A stretch of DNA of 64,000 nucleotides from Ga0077555 sp050250755. Its GTDB lineage: Bacteria; Pseudomonadota; Alphaproteobacteria; Rhizobiales; Hyphomicrobiaceae. Below, piece after piece: positions 32,014-40,851 of this stretch. Where the stretch lies: positions 1-64,000 of the forward strand of contig JBFWOB010000035.1 of assembly GCA_050250755.1 (NCBI GenBank), given 5' to 3'. Numbering within the stretch: the first letter of the stretch is position 1; each line of letters opens with the position of its first letter. The notes beneath the pieces are model-generated. The model was given only the letters and a program-made list of their open reading frames with translations, did no database searches and was not told where the DNA came from. The translations under genes and the position numbers were made by a program.

Positions 32014-33435
32014 ATGGACGGGTTCGATGCATTGTCGCTGGCGCGGGCGCAGTTCGCTTTCACCATCTCATTTCACATCGTCTTTCCCGCCTTCACCATC
32101 GGACTGGCCAGCTACCTCGCCGTGCTCGAAGCCCGATGGCTCCTGACCGGCCGGCAAGTGTTCCTGGACCTCTTCAACTACTGGAAGAAGATCTTCGCGG
32201 TCGCGTTCGGCATGGGTGTCGTGTCGGGCATTGTCATGAGCTACCAGTTTGGCACCAACTGGAGTGTGTTCGCCGACAAGACCGGACCGATCCTTGGCCC
32301 CATGATGGGTTACGAGGTGCTGTCTGCCTTCTTTCTGGAGGCCGGGTTCTTGGGCGTGATGCTCTTCGGCCTCGAGAAAGTGGGCAAAAAACTCCACTTT
32401 CTGGCGACCCTGATGGTGACGATCGGAACGCTGATGTCCGCGTTCTGGATCCTTTCCGTAAACAGCTGGATGCAGACCCCTGCCGGCTATGCCATCAACA
32501 GCGTCGGCCAATATATCGCGGACGATTGGTGGGCCGTGGTGTTCAATCCGTCATTCCCCTATCGCCTCGTGCACATGGTATTGGCCGCGTATCTCACCAC
32601 CGCTTTCGTCGTCGCGGCGACCGCAGCCTGGCACCTCTTGCGCGGCCGGGGAGGCGAAGCGACCCGCATCATGTTCTCCATGGCCATTTGGATGGCGGTG
32701 ATTGTCGCCCCCATTCAGATCGTTGCCGGCGATCTTCATGGCCTCAACACCTTGGAGCACCAACCTGCCAAGGTTGCCGCCATGGAAGGGCATTTTGAGA
32801 CGCGGGCCGGCGCCCCGCTGATTCTCTTTGGTCTCCCGGATATGGATGCGGAAGAGACGCGCTACGCCATCGAGATCCCCAAACTCGGCAGCCTGATCTT
32901 GACCCACGACTGGAACGGCACCGTGAAGGGCCTCAAAGCCTGGCCGAGGGAAGATCGCCCGAACGCAACAATCGTGTTCTGGAGTTTCCGGGTCATGGTT
33001 GGGATCGGGCTCCTGATGGCTGCGCTTGGTCTCTGGGGACTGGTGCAGCGACTACGCGGCCGTTTGTTTGGGACACCGTACCTGCTGTGGGCCAGCCTCG
33101 TTATGGGACCATCCGGATTCATCGCCGTCCTCGCCGGTTGGGTCACCACCGAAGTCGGTCGTCAGCCCTACACAGTTTACGGCGTGCTCCGCACGACCAA
33201 CTCAATCTCACCCATCGACGCTGCCGCCGTCGGCGCCTCGCTGGTCGCTTTCGTCATCGTTTATTTCGCCGTGTTTGGGGCAGGCACCTTCTACATCCTG
33301 CGGCAGATGGGCCAATCCCCTGATCAGGACCACACGGACCTCCCGATCGGTCAGCCACTCCGCGCGGCAGGGACGACGCCTGCGGCTGCAATGCCCGAGC
33401 CCCATCACCTGCCTAAGTCAACCGAAGGGGCCTGA
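32014..33435 (+). CDS. cydA: Cytochrome bd-type quinol oxidase subunit I (CIO-like)
   Basis: A 473-residue membrane protein binding haems b558, b595 and d. ARAQFAFTISFHIVFPAFTI carries the first haem-ligand His, KIFAVAFGMGVVSGIVMSYQ is conserved, and GRQPYTVYGVLRT (GRQPW-like) is the subunit I signature. The quinol-binding Q loop is short, as in the cyanide-insensitive (CioA) type. Preceded by AGGA. It is the first gene of an operon with cydB and a small subunit, controlled by the divergent NsrR-like gene. The oxidase keeps respiration going under NO, sulfide or cyanide. Confidence 0.95.
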   Translation: MDGFDALSLARAQFAFTISFHIVFPAFTIGLASYLAVLEARWLLTGRQVFLDLFNYWKKIFAVAFGMGVVSGIVMSYQFGTNWSVFADKTGPILGPMMGYEVLSAFFLEAGFLGVMLFGLEKVGKKLHFLATLMVTIGTLMSAFWILSVNSWMQTPAGYAINSVGQYIADDWWAVVFNPSFPYRLVHMVLAAYLTTAFVVAATAAWHLLRGRGGEATRIMFSMAIWMAVIVAPIQIVAGDLHGLNTLEHQPAKVAAMEGHFETRAGAPLILFGLPDMDAEETRYAIEIPKLGSLILTHDWNGTVKGLKAWPREDRPNATIVFWSFRVMVGIGLLMAALGLWGLVQRLRGRLFGTPYLLWASLVMGPSGFIAVLAGWVTTEVGRQPYTVYGVLRTTNSISPIDAAAVGASLVAFVIVYFAVFGAGTFYILRQMGQSPDQDHTDLPIGQPLRAAGTTPAAAMPEPHHLPKSTEGA

Positions 33436-33437
33436 AC

Positions 33438-34442
33438 ATGATTGTCGATCTCCCCCTCGTTTGGGCCAGCCTCATCGCCTTTGCTGTTCTTGCCTACGTC
33501 ATCCTCGACGGTTTTGATCTCGGCGTCGGCATACTATTTCCGTTCGTCAAGGGTGAGCGCAACCGTGACCTCATGATGAATACCGTGGCGCCCGTCTGGG
33601 ATGGCAACGAGACTTGGCTTGTGCTTGGCGGTGGCGGACTTTTCGCCGTGTTTCCGCTCGCCTACGCGATCATCATGCCGGCGCTCTACGCTCCCATCAT
33701 CGCTATGCTGCTCGGTCTCATCTTCAGAGGCGTCGCGTTCGAGTTCCGCTGGCGCACCGTGCGCGGAAAGTTTCTTTGGGACTGGGCGTTTGCCGGGGGA
33801 TCGACGCTCGCTGCGCTTGCGCAAGGTATCGCGCTTGGGGCCCTGATACAGGGCATCCCCGTCGCCAATCGCGCCTATGCCGGCGGATGGTGGGATTGGC
33901 TCACGCCGTTCAGCCTGCTCACCGGCGCCGCCGTTGTCGTCGGCTATGCGCTTCTCGGCGCAACCTGGCTGATCATGAAGACCGAAGGCCACGTGCAACG
34001 CCGCGCCTTCACCTTCGCGTGGATATGCAGTCTCGGCACCCTTGCCTTGATCGGGGCAGTAAGCATCTGGACGCCCTTCCTCGACCCGGTATTCATGCAG
34101 CGCTGGTTCACCTTTCCGGGCCTGCTCTACACGGTGCCGGTGCCGCTGCTCGTCTTGTTTTGCGCCTATCAACTCGTGATCGGCCTCATCGACCTCAACG
34201 ACAACAAGCCGTTCTTCGCAGCGCTCGGTCTGTTCGTCCTGTCCTTTGCCGGTCTGGGCGTAAGTTTTTATCCCTACATCGTGCCGCCCTCTATCACCAT
34301 CTGGGACGCGGCAGCGCCGGACAATAGCCTCTGGTTCCTCCTTGTTGGATCGCTCGTCTTGTTGCCGATGATCCTAAGTTACACGGCCTACTCGTACTGG
34401 GTCTTCCGCGGCAAAGTTGATCCTGCGGGAGGCTATCACTGA
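33438..34442 (+). CDS. cydB: Cytochrome bd-type quinol oxidase subunit II
   Basis: A 334-residue membrane protein with about eight helices. LDGFDLGVGILFPF near the N-terminus, APVWDGNETWLVLGGGGLFA and FRGVAFEFRWR are the conserved CydB blocks. It begins two bases after cydA and overlaps the next small gene by one base. Confidence 0.95.
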   Translation: MIVDLPLVWASLIAFAVLAYVILDGFDLGVGILFPFVKGERNRDLMMNTVAPVWDGNETWLVLGGGGLFAVFPLAYAIIMPALYAPIIAMLLGLIFRGVAFEFRWRTVRGKFLWDWAFAGGSTLAALAQGIALGALIQGIPVANRAYAGGWWDWLTPFSLLTGAAVVVGYALLGATWLIMKTEGHVQRRAFTFAWICSLGTLALIGAVSIWTPFLDPVFMQRWFTFPGLLYTVPVPLLVLFCAYQLVIGLIDLNDNKPFFAALGLFVLSFAGLGVSFYPYIVPPSITIWDAAAPDNSLWFLLVGSLVLLPMILSYTAYSYWVFRGKVDPAGGYH

Positions 34443-34561
34443 TGCCGCCTCGCCTCCGGAGCCCCAGGCTCACGCGGTTCGTTTGGTTTGCAGGGTTGTG
34501 GCTCGCAGGCGTCGCGAGTGTCGCCACCGTAGGTCTTCTGATCAAGGTGGTCCTCAAATGA
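34442..34561 (+). CDS. Small bd-oxidase-associated membrane protein (DUF2474/CydX-like)
   Basis: A 39-residue peptide with one membrane helix (FVWFAGLWLAGVASVATVGL) after a basic N-terminus (MPPRLRSPRLTR). It overlaps the cydB stop (TGATG). Its position and pattern match the DUF2474/CydX-like accessory subunit of bd oxidases. Confidence 0.8.
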   Translation: MPPRLRSPRLTRFVWFAGLWLAGVASVATVGLLIKVVLK

Positions 34562-34618
34562 CCATCAGCCCTCGAGGTCAAGCCGCACGGGCGGGCTAGC
34601 ACCGCAATCCCAGCTTGC

Positions 34619-34636
34619 GTGACTAAGTCACCGACA
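34619..34636 (+). promoter_or_regulatory. Crp/Fnr-type dyad, site 3
   Basis: GTGACTAAGTCACCGACA, identical to site 1 at 27281. It lies about 50 bases before the DUF2892 gene that opens the sulfur operon. Confidence 0.72.
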
Positions 34637-34686
34637 CGGTCTCTGGAATTCCGTAGCTTCACGATAGGAAATAAGGAGGCTCTGCC

Positions 34687-34875
34687 ATGCAAGCCAATAT
34701 CGGAACTCTAGATCGCACACTGCGGATCGTCCTCGGACTGGCGCTGATCAGCTTGGTGTTTGTGGGGCCACAGTCGCCCTGGGGCTGGTTTGGCCTGATC
34801 CCGCTTCTGACGGGGCTCCTGCGCTTCTGTCCCCTCTATAGCGTTTTGGGTGTTCGGACATGCGCGACGCATTGA
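34687..34875 (+). CDS. DUF2892 (YgaP-like inner-membrane) protein
   Basis: A 62-residue protein with two membrane helices (RIVLGLALISLVFVG and GWFGLIPLLTGLLRFCPLYS) and the family-typical N-terminus MQANIGTLDRTLR. Two C-terminal cysteines (RFCPLYSVLGVRTC) are typical of members found with rhodanese domains in sulfide metabolism. It is the first cistron after the dyad at 34619. Confidence 0.88.
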   Translation: MQANIGTLDRTLRIVLGLALISLVFVGPQSPWGWFGLIPLLTGLLRFCPLYSVLGVRTCATH

Positions 34876-34911
34876 AACTATTTCTCCCGCAAAACTTCGA
34901 AAGGACAACCC

Positions 34912-35061
34912 ATGCAGTGGTTCCTGTTCCCCGGCGACCAGATTTGCGATCTCGCCGGCGTGCCCAAGGAAAGCGATCATCGTCAGGTCCTGCGCAGCTT
35001 CATCAACATGATGGTCTGGTCGGCTGTGAGTATCGGGATCGCTCTCTATGTCCTCCTTTAG
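34912..35061 (+). CDS. Small membrane protein, unknown function
   Basis: A 49-residue protein with a short cytoplasmic N-terminus (MQWFLFPGDQICDLAG, one Cys) and a C-terminal helix (MMVWSAVSIGIALYVLL). The ribosome site AAAGGA precedes the ATG. It lies between the DUF2892 and YeeE genes on the same strand, so it is probably a sulfur-operon component. Confidence 0.65.
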   Translation: MQWFLFPGDQICDLAGVPKESDHRQVLRSFINMMVWSAVSIGIALYVLL

Positions 35062-35092
35062 GCGCAGATGACCTAGCGGGACCGCATTTTCA

Positions 35093-35518
35093 ATGACTGA
35101 GTTCACACCCCTTACCGCGTTGGCAGGTGGCAGCCTTATCGGCCTTTCGGCCGTGATGTTGATGCTCTTCAACGGCCGCATTGCCGGCATGACCGGTATG
35201 CTGACGGGTTTGCTGGCCGTCCCGTCCGCGGCGACGGGCTGGCGCCTTGCCTTCATCGCCGGCTCCATTTTCGCTCCGATCGCCATGATGGCCGTCACCG
35301 AATTTACATTCGATATGCAGGTCGCCACGACCCTGCCCGTCCTGGCGCTCGGCGGCTTGATCGTCGGGATTGGCGTCACCATGGCCTCCGGCTGCACAAG
35401 CGGTCACGGAGTATGCGGTTTGGCGCGCTTCTCGCTCCGCTCACTCGTTGCCGTGCTGAGTTTTATGGCCTCAACCGCCATGACGGTTTTCATCATCCGC
35501 CATGTGGGGGGAGGCTGA
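35093..35518 (+). CDS. YeeE/YedE-family sulfur transporter, first half
   Basis: A 141-residue membrane protein with four helices. MASGCTSGHGVCGLARFSLRS is the thiosulfate-channel motif of the YeeE/YedE (PmpA/B-like) family, where the Cys hands over sulfur. The usual single-chain transporter is split here into two coupled genes, this one and the next (35520). It probably imports sulfane sulfur or thiosulfate. Confidence 0.9.
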   Translation: MTEFTPLTALAGGSLIGLSAVMLMLFNGRIAGMTGMLTGLLAVPSAATGWRLAFIAGSIFAPIAMMAVTEFTFDMQVATTLPVLALGGLIVGIGVTMASGCTSGHGVCGLARFSLRSLVAVLSFMASTAMTVFIIRHVGGG

Positions 35519-35519
35519 C

Positions 35520-35990
35520 ATGATCCAGATTATCGCAGCAGCAGTGGCCGGGCTCACATTTGGCGCCGGGATTATCCTTTCGGGGATGGCCAATCCCGCC
35601 AAGATTCTGAACTTCTTCGACGTAGCCGGGACGTTCGATCCGAGTTTGGCATTTGTGATGATCGGAGCCGTTATGGTGACGGCGATCGGCTACCGGCTCG
35701 TCTTGGCGCGCTCCGCGCCCATCCTCGACGCGACCTTTCATCTGCCGACCGTTTCCGCCATCGACCTCAAACTCGTCCTCGGCTCGGTCCTCTTTGGGAT
35801 CGGCTGGGGAATTTCCGGATTCTGCCCCGGTGGTGCCGTTCCAGCCCTTGGGCTCGGCCGGCCCGAGCCGGCCGTTTTCCTGGCTGCTATGATCGCCGGC
35901 ATGGCGCTCACGCGCGCCCTGCAGGCCCAGTTGGCAACCTCGACGCAACCGAGAAAAACCCTGGCCGCCCATGCGCGCGCCAAAGCTTAG
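35520..35990 (+). CDS. YeeE/YedE-family sulfur transporter, second half (DUF6691-like)
   Basis: A 156-residue membrane protein. FGAGIILSGMANPAKILNFF and GWGISGFCPGGAVPALGLG (one Cys) are the conserved blocks of the second half of YeeE. GGGGGAG precedes the ATG, which follows the first half's stop by one base. It forms the channel with 35093-35518. Confidence 0.9.
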   Translation: MIQIIAAAVAGLTFGAGIILSGMANPAKILNFFDVAGTFDPSLAFVMIGAVMVTAIGYRLVLARSAPILDATFHLPTVSAIDLKLVLGSVLFGIGWGISGFCPGGAVPALGLGRPEPAVFLAAMIAGMALTRALQAQLATSTQPRKTLAAHARAKA

Positions 35991-36003
35991 AAAGGAGACG
36001 CCT

Positions 36004-36897
36004 ATGTTCGACCCCAACACGCTCGTCAACATGACGATCAAGCCTGACGTCACCGCCTTCTTTGATACGGAAACCAACACGGTCAGCTACGTGGTCAAGG
36101 ACCCGAGCTCGACCGCCTGCGCCGTCATCGACAGCGTGATGGACATCGACTATGCCGCCGGCCGGATTTCCTACGCCGCCGCCGACAAGATTGTCCAACA
36201 CATCAGGGATAAGCAGCTGTCCGTCGAATGGCTGATCGAAACCCACGCCCACGCCGATCATCTTTCCGCAGCACCCTACATCCAGAGCAAAGTCGGCGGA
36301 AAGCTTGGCATCGGCGCGAAGATCAGGAGCGTCCAGGACGTGTTCGGCAAGATCTTCAACGAAGGCACTGAGTTCCAGCGCGACGGCAGCCAGTTCGATC
36401 GTTTGTTCGAGGATGGCGACACCTACACGATCGGCGGCATGACCGTGTTTGCGTTTGAGACGCCCGGCCATACGCCCGCGTGCATGACCCACGTCATCGG
36501 CGATGCCGCATTCGTGGGCGACACCCTCTTTATGCCCGACGGCGGCACGGCGCGAGCGGATTTTCCCGGTGGGGACGCCAGGATTCTGTACCGCTCCATC
36601 AAGCGTGTCCTGACCCTGCCGCCGGAGATGCGGCTCTTCATGTGCCATGACTACGCGCCCGGCGGCCGCAGCATCAAATGGGATACCAACGTCGCCGAGC
36701 AGCGCGCGCACAACATTCACGTCCGCGACGGCATCAGCGAAGACGAGTTCGTTGCGATGCGTGCCGCGCGCGACGCAACGCTCGCCATGCCCCGGCTGAT
36801 CATCCCGTCGATCCAGGTCAACATTCGTGCAGGCCAATTGCCGGAGCCTGATGAATCCGGCAAGCGCTTCCTCAAGGTTCCAGTCAATGGGCTCTGA
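36004..36897 (+). CDS. MBL-fold metallohydrolase, persulfide dioxygenase-like
   Basis: A 297-residue protein. ETHAHADHLSAAPYI is the HxHxDH metal motif of the MBL fold; downstream metal ligands are in ETPGHTPACMTHVIG, VGDTLFMPDGGT and MCHDYAPGG. The arrangement matches the ETHE1/Blh-type persulfide dioxygenases, which oxidise glutathione persulfide. The ribosome site AAGGAG precedes the ATG at 36004. It sits between the YeeE pair and the SQR fusion, as in many sulfide-detoxification operons. Confidence 0.9.
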   Translation: MFDPNTLVNMTIKPDVTAFFDTETNTVSYVVKDPSSTACAVIDSVMDIDYAAGRISYAAADKIVQHIRDKQLSVEWLIETHAHADHLSAAPYIQSKVGGKLGIGAKIRSVQDVFGKIFNEGTEFQRDGSQFDRLFEDGDTYTIGGMTVFAFETPGHTPACMTHVIGDAAFVGDTLFMPDGGTARADFPGGDARILYRSIKRVLTLPPEMRLFMCHDYAPGGRSIKWDTNVAEQRAHNIHVRDGISEDEFVAMRAARDATLAMPRLIIPSIQVNIRAGQLPEPDESGKRFLKVPVNGL

Positions 36898-37495
36898 TCG
36901 TCAACGGAGGCGAGCCTTAACAACCTTTTTTCTGGGCGGACTGCTTGTGCTGCCCGCAGAGGTCCGTTCAGAGACATTGGCAACGGAGCTTGACGATGAA
37001 CGTGTGGTTGCGGCTCGCGCCGCAACCACCGACTTGGCAATAATTCTCAAGGCGCAGTTGCAGGACGCCATTGCCTCCGGCGGACCCGCTTCCGCTATTG
37101 ACGCCTGCAAAGCGATTGCGCCTGCCGTCGCCGCGGACATTTCGGAAAAGCGCCATACGTCGATCCGGCGGACTGCCTTGAAAGTCCGCAATCCCGACAA
37201 CGCACCGGATGCATTCGAGCGCAAGGTGCTCAATCGCTTTCTTGAGCAGATCGACGCCGGTTCAGACCCGGCCACGCTCGAATATGCGGAAACCACCACT
37301 GAGGGCAATCAAAAGCGCTTCCGCTACATGAAGGCTATTCCGATGGCGGAGACACCATGTCAGGCCTGCCACGGCGCCACGATTACGGCGGGCGTCGTCG
37401 CGCGCATCCGCATTCTCTACCCGGACGATCAAGCCACGGGCTTCGCGCCAGGAACTCTGCGCGGCGCATTTTCCGTCAGTGGGCCATCGGAGTGA
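36887..37495 (+). CDS. DUF3365 haem-c protein
   Basis: A 202-residue exported protein with a hydrophobic N-terminal stretch (TTFFLGGLLVLPAEVRSE). ETPCQACHGATI is a haem-c CxxCH site near the C-terminus, inside a DUF3365 (Tll0287-like) fold that binds haem and senses redox state. It starts inside the end of the MBL gene, so it is coupled. The role, redox sensing or electron transfer, is inferred. Confidence 0.82.
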   Translation: MGSDRQRRRALTTFFLGGLLVLPAEVRSETLATELDDERVVAARAATTDLAIILKAQLQDAIASGGPASAIDACKAIAPAVAADISEKRHTSIRRTALKVRNPDNAPDAFERKVLNRFLEQIDAGSDPATLEYAETTTEGNQKRFRYMKAIPMAETPCQACHGATITAGVVARIRILYPDDQATGFAPGTLRGAFSVSGPSE

Positions 37496-37557
37496 ACCCA
37501 GCATGTCCGATAACCCAATCAGCTGCAATCAAGAGACCACACCGAGGATAGCGTTCG

Positions 37558-39225
37558 ATGGAATTTAGGAAGCTGACCGACGGGATTTCCGTCTCACCGC
37601 AAGTCACCGTTGCCGACATCCCAGGGATAGCGGCGGCGGGCTTCCGTTCTATCATCTGCAACCGCCCCGACGGCGAGGGCGCAGATCAGCCGTTGTTCCG
37701 CGAACTCGAAAAGTCAGCAGCGGACCACGGTCTGACAAGCCGCTACATCCCCGTTCAGGGCGGCATGGTCAGCGATCAAAGCGCGGATGATTTTGCGGCC
37801 GCCTTGGCCTCGTTGCCGGGGCCTGTGCTCGCCTTTTGCCGCACCGGCACCCGCTCAACCACGCTGTGGTCACTCGCCGAGGCCAACACACGCCCGGTCG
37901 GCGAGATCCTACTGAAAGCCAAGGACGCCGGATACGATATGTCCGGCGTTGTCCGCCGTATCACGAACGGCGGCAAGGTTCCGACAGCCAGTCCTGACAT
38001 GACGCATGACGTTGTGATCGTCGGCGGCGGTGCGGCCGGGATAGCTGCCGCCTCAAGCCTGCTGGCGCGAAAGCGGGATCTCGACATCGCCATCATCGAT
38101 CCTGCGGACACCCATTATTATCAGCCCGGTTGGACCCTGGTCGGCGCTGGCGTGTTTGATCCTGAAGACACGGCCCGCAAGATGGGCTCCCTCATGCCCA
38201 GGGGCGTAACCTGGATCAAGGCAGCCGTTGCAGCGTTTGAACCGGAAAATGACAGCGTCATTCTCGAAGGCTGCCGCGTCGTCCGCTACAAGCGCCTGAT
38301 TGTCTGTCCGGGCCTCAAACTCAACTGGGCCGGGATCGAAGGTCTCGTTGAAACGCTCGGCCAAAACGGCGTGACCTCGAACTACCGCTACGACTTGGCG
38401 CCCTATACCTGGGACCTTGTGCGCAATCTCAAGTCAGGCCGCGCGGTCTTCACGCAGCCGCCGATGCCGATCAAGTGCGCTGGAGCGCCCCAGAAAGCCA
38501 TGTATCTCTCGGCTGATCACTGGTACCGAACGAAACGTCTCAAGGATATCAGTGTCGACTTCTATAACGCTGGCGCGGTCCTGTTCGGCGTCGCCGACTA
38601 CGTGCCCGCTCTGATGCAGTACATAGAGCGCTATGGCACGAGCCTTCATTTCGGCCATACCTTGACGGCCGTGGATGGGCCGGCCCGCAAAGCCTGGTTT
38701 TCCAAGGCCAATCCGGATGGCACGAAATCAACGGTCGAAACGACGTTCGATTTGCTTCACGTCGCACCTCCGCAAACCGCGCCCGATTTCATCAAGGCGA
38801 GCCCCCTTGCCGACCAGGCTGGATGGGTTGATGTCGATCACGGAACGCTGCGCCACCGTCAATTTGCGAATGTCTATGCGCTCGGGGACGTGAGCTCCAG
38901 CCCCAACGCAAAAACCGCCGCAGCGGCACGGAAGCAGGCACCCGTCGTCGCCCAAAACCTTCTGGCCGACATGGGCATGCGAGCAGGGACCGCCATATAC
39001 GATGGATACGGCTCGTGCCCGCTCACCGTTGAGCGCGGTAAAATCATCCTCGCCGAATTCAGCTATGGCGGAAAACTTGCTCCGAGCTTTCCGGCGTTCC
39101 TGCTCGACGGCACCAAGCCATCGCGCGCGGCGTGGATGCTGAAAGAACGAATCTTGCCGCCTCTGTACTGGCAAGCGATGCTCAAGGGTCGCGAGTGGAT
39201 GGCCAAGCCCAAGGTCATCTCGTGA
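37558..39225 (+). CDS. DUF442 phosphatase-like / sulfide:quinone oxidoreductase-like fusion
   Basis: A 555-residue fusion. Residues 1-110 are a TIGR01244/DUF442 (Blh-like PTP-fold) domain with the loop CRTGTRS (C94). From residue 149 an FAD-binding GGGAAG motif starts a flavoprotein of the SQR family. Its SQR-type cysteines lie in LIVCPGLKLN and MPIKCAGAPQKAMYL, with YGSCPLTVERGKIILAEF and a C-terminal membrane-binding helical stretch. SQR oxidises sulfide to polysulfide or persulfide and passes electrons to quinone. The DUF442 part is usually found in persulfide dioxygenases, so the fusion couples sulfide oxidation to persulfide handling. Confidence 0.92.
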   Translation: MEFRKLTDGISVSPQVTVADIPGIAAAGFRSIICNRPDGEGADQPLFRELEKSAADHGLTSRYIPVQGGMVSDQSADDFAAALASLPGPVLAFCRTGTRSTTLWSLAEANTRPVGEILLKAKDAGYDMSGVVRRITNGGKVPTASPDMTHDVVIVGGGAAGIAAASSLLARKRDLDIAIIDPADTHYYQPGWTLVGAGVFDPEDTARKMGSLMPRGVTWIKAAVAAFEPENDSVILEGCRVVRYKRLIVCPGLKLNWAGIEGLVETLGQNGVTSNYRYDLAPYTWDLVRNLKSGRAVFTQPPMPIKCAGAPQKAMYLSADHWYRTKRLKDISVDFYNAGAVLFGVADYVPALMQYIERYGTSLHFGHTLTAVDGPARKAWFSKANPDGTKSTVETTFDLLHVAPPQTAPDFIKASPLADQAGWVDVDHGTLRHRQFANVYALGDVSSSPNAKTAAAARKQAPVVAQNLLADMGMRAGTAIYDGYGSCPLTVERGKIILAEFSYGGKLAPSFPAFLLDGTKPSRAAWMLKERILPPLYWQAMLKGREWMAKPKVIS

Positions 39226-40019
39226 TGCCGCTTCAGGATATCCTCGCTACATTTTCTGGGTCGCTGGTCGGGTTTGTCTTGGGCCTCATTGGCGGCGGCG
39301 GATCGATCCTCGCTGTGCCGCTTTTGGTTTACCTGGTTGGGGTAACTTCCCCGCATATCGCCATTGGCACCAGCGCGGTCGCCGTGGCGCTAAGCGCCCT
39401 TACCAATCTCATCGGCCACGCGCGCCAAGGCAACGTCAAGTGGCGCTGCGCACTGGTGTTTGCCGCGGCTGGTGTCGTGGGCGCAGCACTGGGGTCGACG
39501 TTCGGCAAGCAATTCGACGGCCAAAAGCTCCTCGTCCTCTTCGGCGCGCTTATGATCGTTATCGCGGGACTGATGTTCTGGAAGAAGTCGAGCGACGGAA
39601 ACATCGAGGTGCGATTGAACCGGGCAACGGCACCGGCATTGCTTCCGTACCTGCTCGCGTATGGCGTCGGAGTTGGTGCTTTGTCAGGATTTTTTGGGAT
39701 TGGTGGCGGCTTTCTGGTGGTGCCTGGGTTGATCGCGGCAACCGACATGCCGCTCATTTTCGCGATCGGGTCATCGCTGGTCTCAGTTGCCGCATTCGGC
39801 TTCACAACAGCCGGCAACTACGCACTGTCCGGCATGATCGATTGGCGGCTTGTCGCGTTCTTTATTTTGGGCGGCGTTGCGGGTGGTCTCCTGGGCCGTC
39901 AGCTCGCTGGTGTTCTCGCCCCCAGGAAACAACTCCTTTCGCAAGTCTTCGCCGCTGTGGTTGCGGTAGTTGGGCTCTACATCGTTTGGCGTGGCATGGC
40001 AGCCTTGGCCACGTCATAG
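39225..40019 (+). CDS. TauE/SafE (TSUP)-family sulfite/organosulfur exporter
   Basis: A 264-residue membrane protein with about eight helices. SGSLVGFVLGLIGGGGSILAV and GVGALSGFFGIGGGFLVVPG are the two repeated TSUP motifs. The ATG overlaps the SQR stop (TGATG). It probably exports sulfite or thiosulfate produced by the operon. A second, diverged TSUP gene lies at 42276. Confidence 0.92.
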   Translation: MPLQDILATFSGSLVGFVLGLIGGGGSILAVPLLVYLVGVTSPHIAIGTSAVAVALSALTNLIGHARQGNVKWRCALVFAAAGVVGAALGSTFGKQFDGQKLLVLFGALMIVIAGLMFWKKSSDGNIEVRLNRATAPALLPYLLAYGVGVGALSGFFGIGGGFLVVPGLIAATDMPLIFAIGSSLVSVAAFGFTTAGNYALSGMIDWRLVAFFILGGVAGGLLGRQLAGVLAPRKQLLSQVFAAVVAVVGLYIVWRGMAALATS

Positions 40020-40182
40020 CGGATCTCGGGCGGAGCACGTCATGCACACCGGTATGACTACGCCATCAAGCTTGCTCATGCTGGTGAGCGCACAGCAAAT
40101 CGTATCGGGTTTCGCCCCGACGGCTGAGACACCGGTGTGCCATTCGGCGCCGACTAAATTCATCTAGGAAGGAAATTCTGGA

Positions 40183-40659
40183 ATGCTGAGATCAGCTATC
40201 GCGGCAACGATGATCGTCGCAGTCGTACTGCTGTCCACCCCGGGGATCGCGGTTGCAGCAGAAGGCGACACGGTCAAGCCAGGATCGTATGCTGCGCAAA
40301 AGGTCGTCTATCATAACAACGGGCGTGGTCCAGATAGCACGAAGTATTTCAAGGCCCTGCTGAGAAATCTACGCAACCATGTTGAAGCTGTGGGAGCAAA
40401 CGGAATTGACATCAAGGTTGTCAATCATGGCGACGGCGTCGGGTTGCTTCAATCTGCGATGACGGATGCCGACCTGGCCAAGGCTATCGATGATCTGAAA
40501 GCCAAAGGAGTCCAGTTTCTTGTGTGCCAAAACACCCTGGATGAGCGCAAAATCGATCCCGCGACGCTCTATGGAGTAACCGCTGGCGACATTGTGCCAA
40601 GCGGGATCGCCGAGCTCATTAAGTGGCAGCAGGCAGGATATTCCTACGTGCATCCGTAG
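40183..40659 (+). CDS. Exported DsrE-family protein
   Basis: A 158-residue protein with a signal peptide (ends PGIAVAAEG). The body (KVVYHNNGRGPDSTKYFKAL, then KAIDDLKAKGVQFLVCQNTL) is DsrE/F-like, with C116 at the sulfur-carrier position. Ribosome site AGGAAGGAA. Its place after the SQR/TauE genes suggests binding or transfer of sulfur in the periplasm. Confidence 0.85.
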   Translation: MLRSAIAATMIVAVVLLSTPGIAVAAEGDTVKPGSYAAQKVVYHNNGRGPDSTKYFKALLRNLRNHVEAVGANGIDIKVVNHGDGVGLLQSAMTDADLAKAIDDLKAKGVQFLVCQNTLDERKIDPATLYGVTAGDIVPSGIAELIKWQQAGYSYVHP

Positions 40660-40851
40660 CACCGGTGAATCTCAGCGCAGCGCCAATGGAAACGGCGGCG
40701 CCGCCGCCCAACGCTGCCGTCTCTCAGCCAAACATCTAGTCTGGCGCGACCTCGTCGATCAAGGCTACGCACCAGCGACGATGCGGACTTATGAAGGACC
40801 AGGTCGAAGTTCTCGGAGGTCGGCCGCTCGCTGTGAGCCGAAAGGACACGT

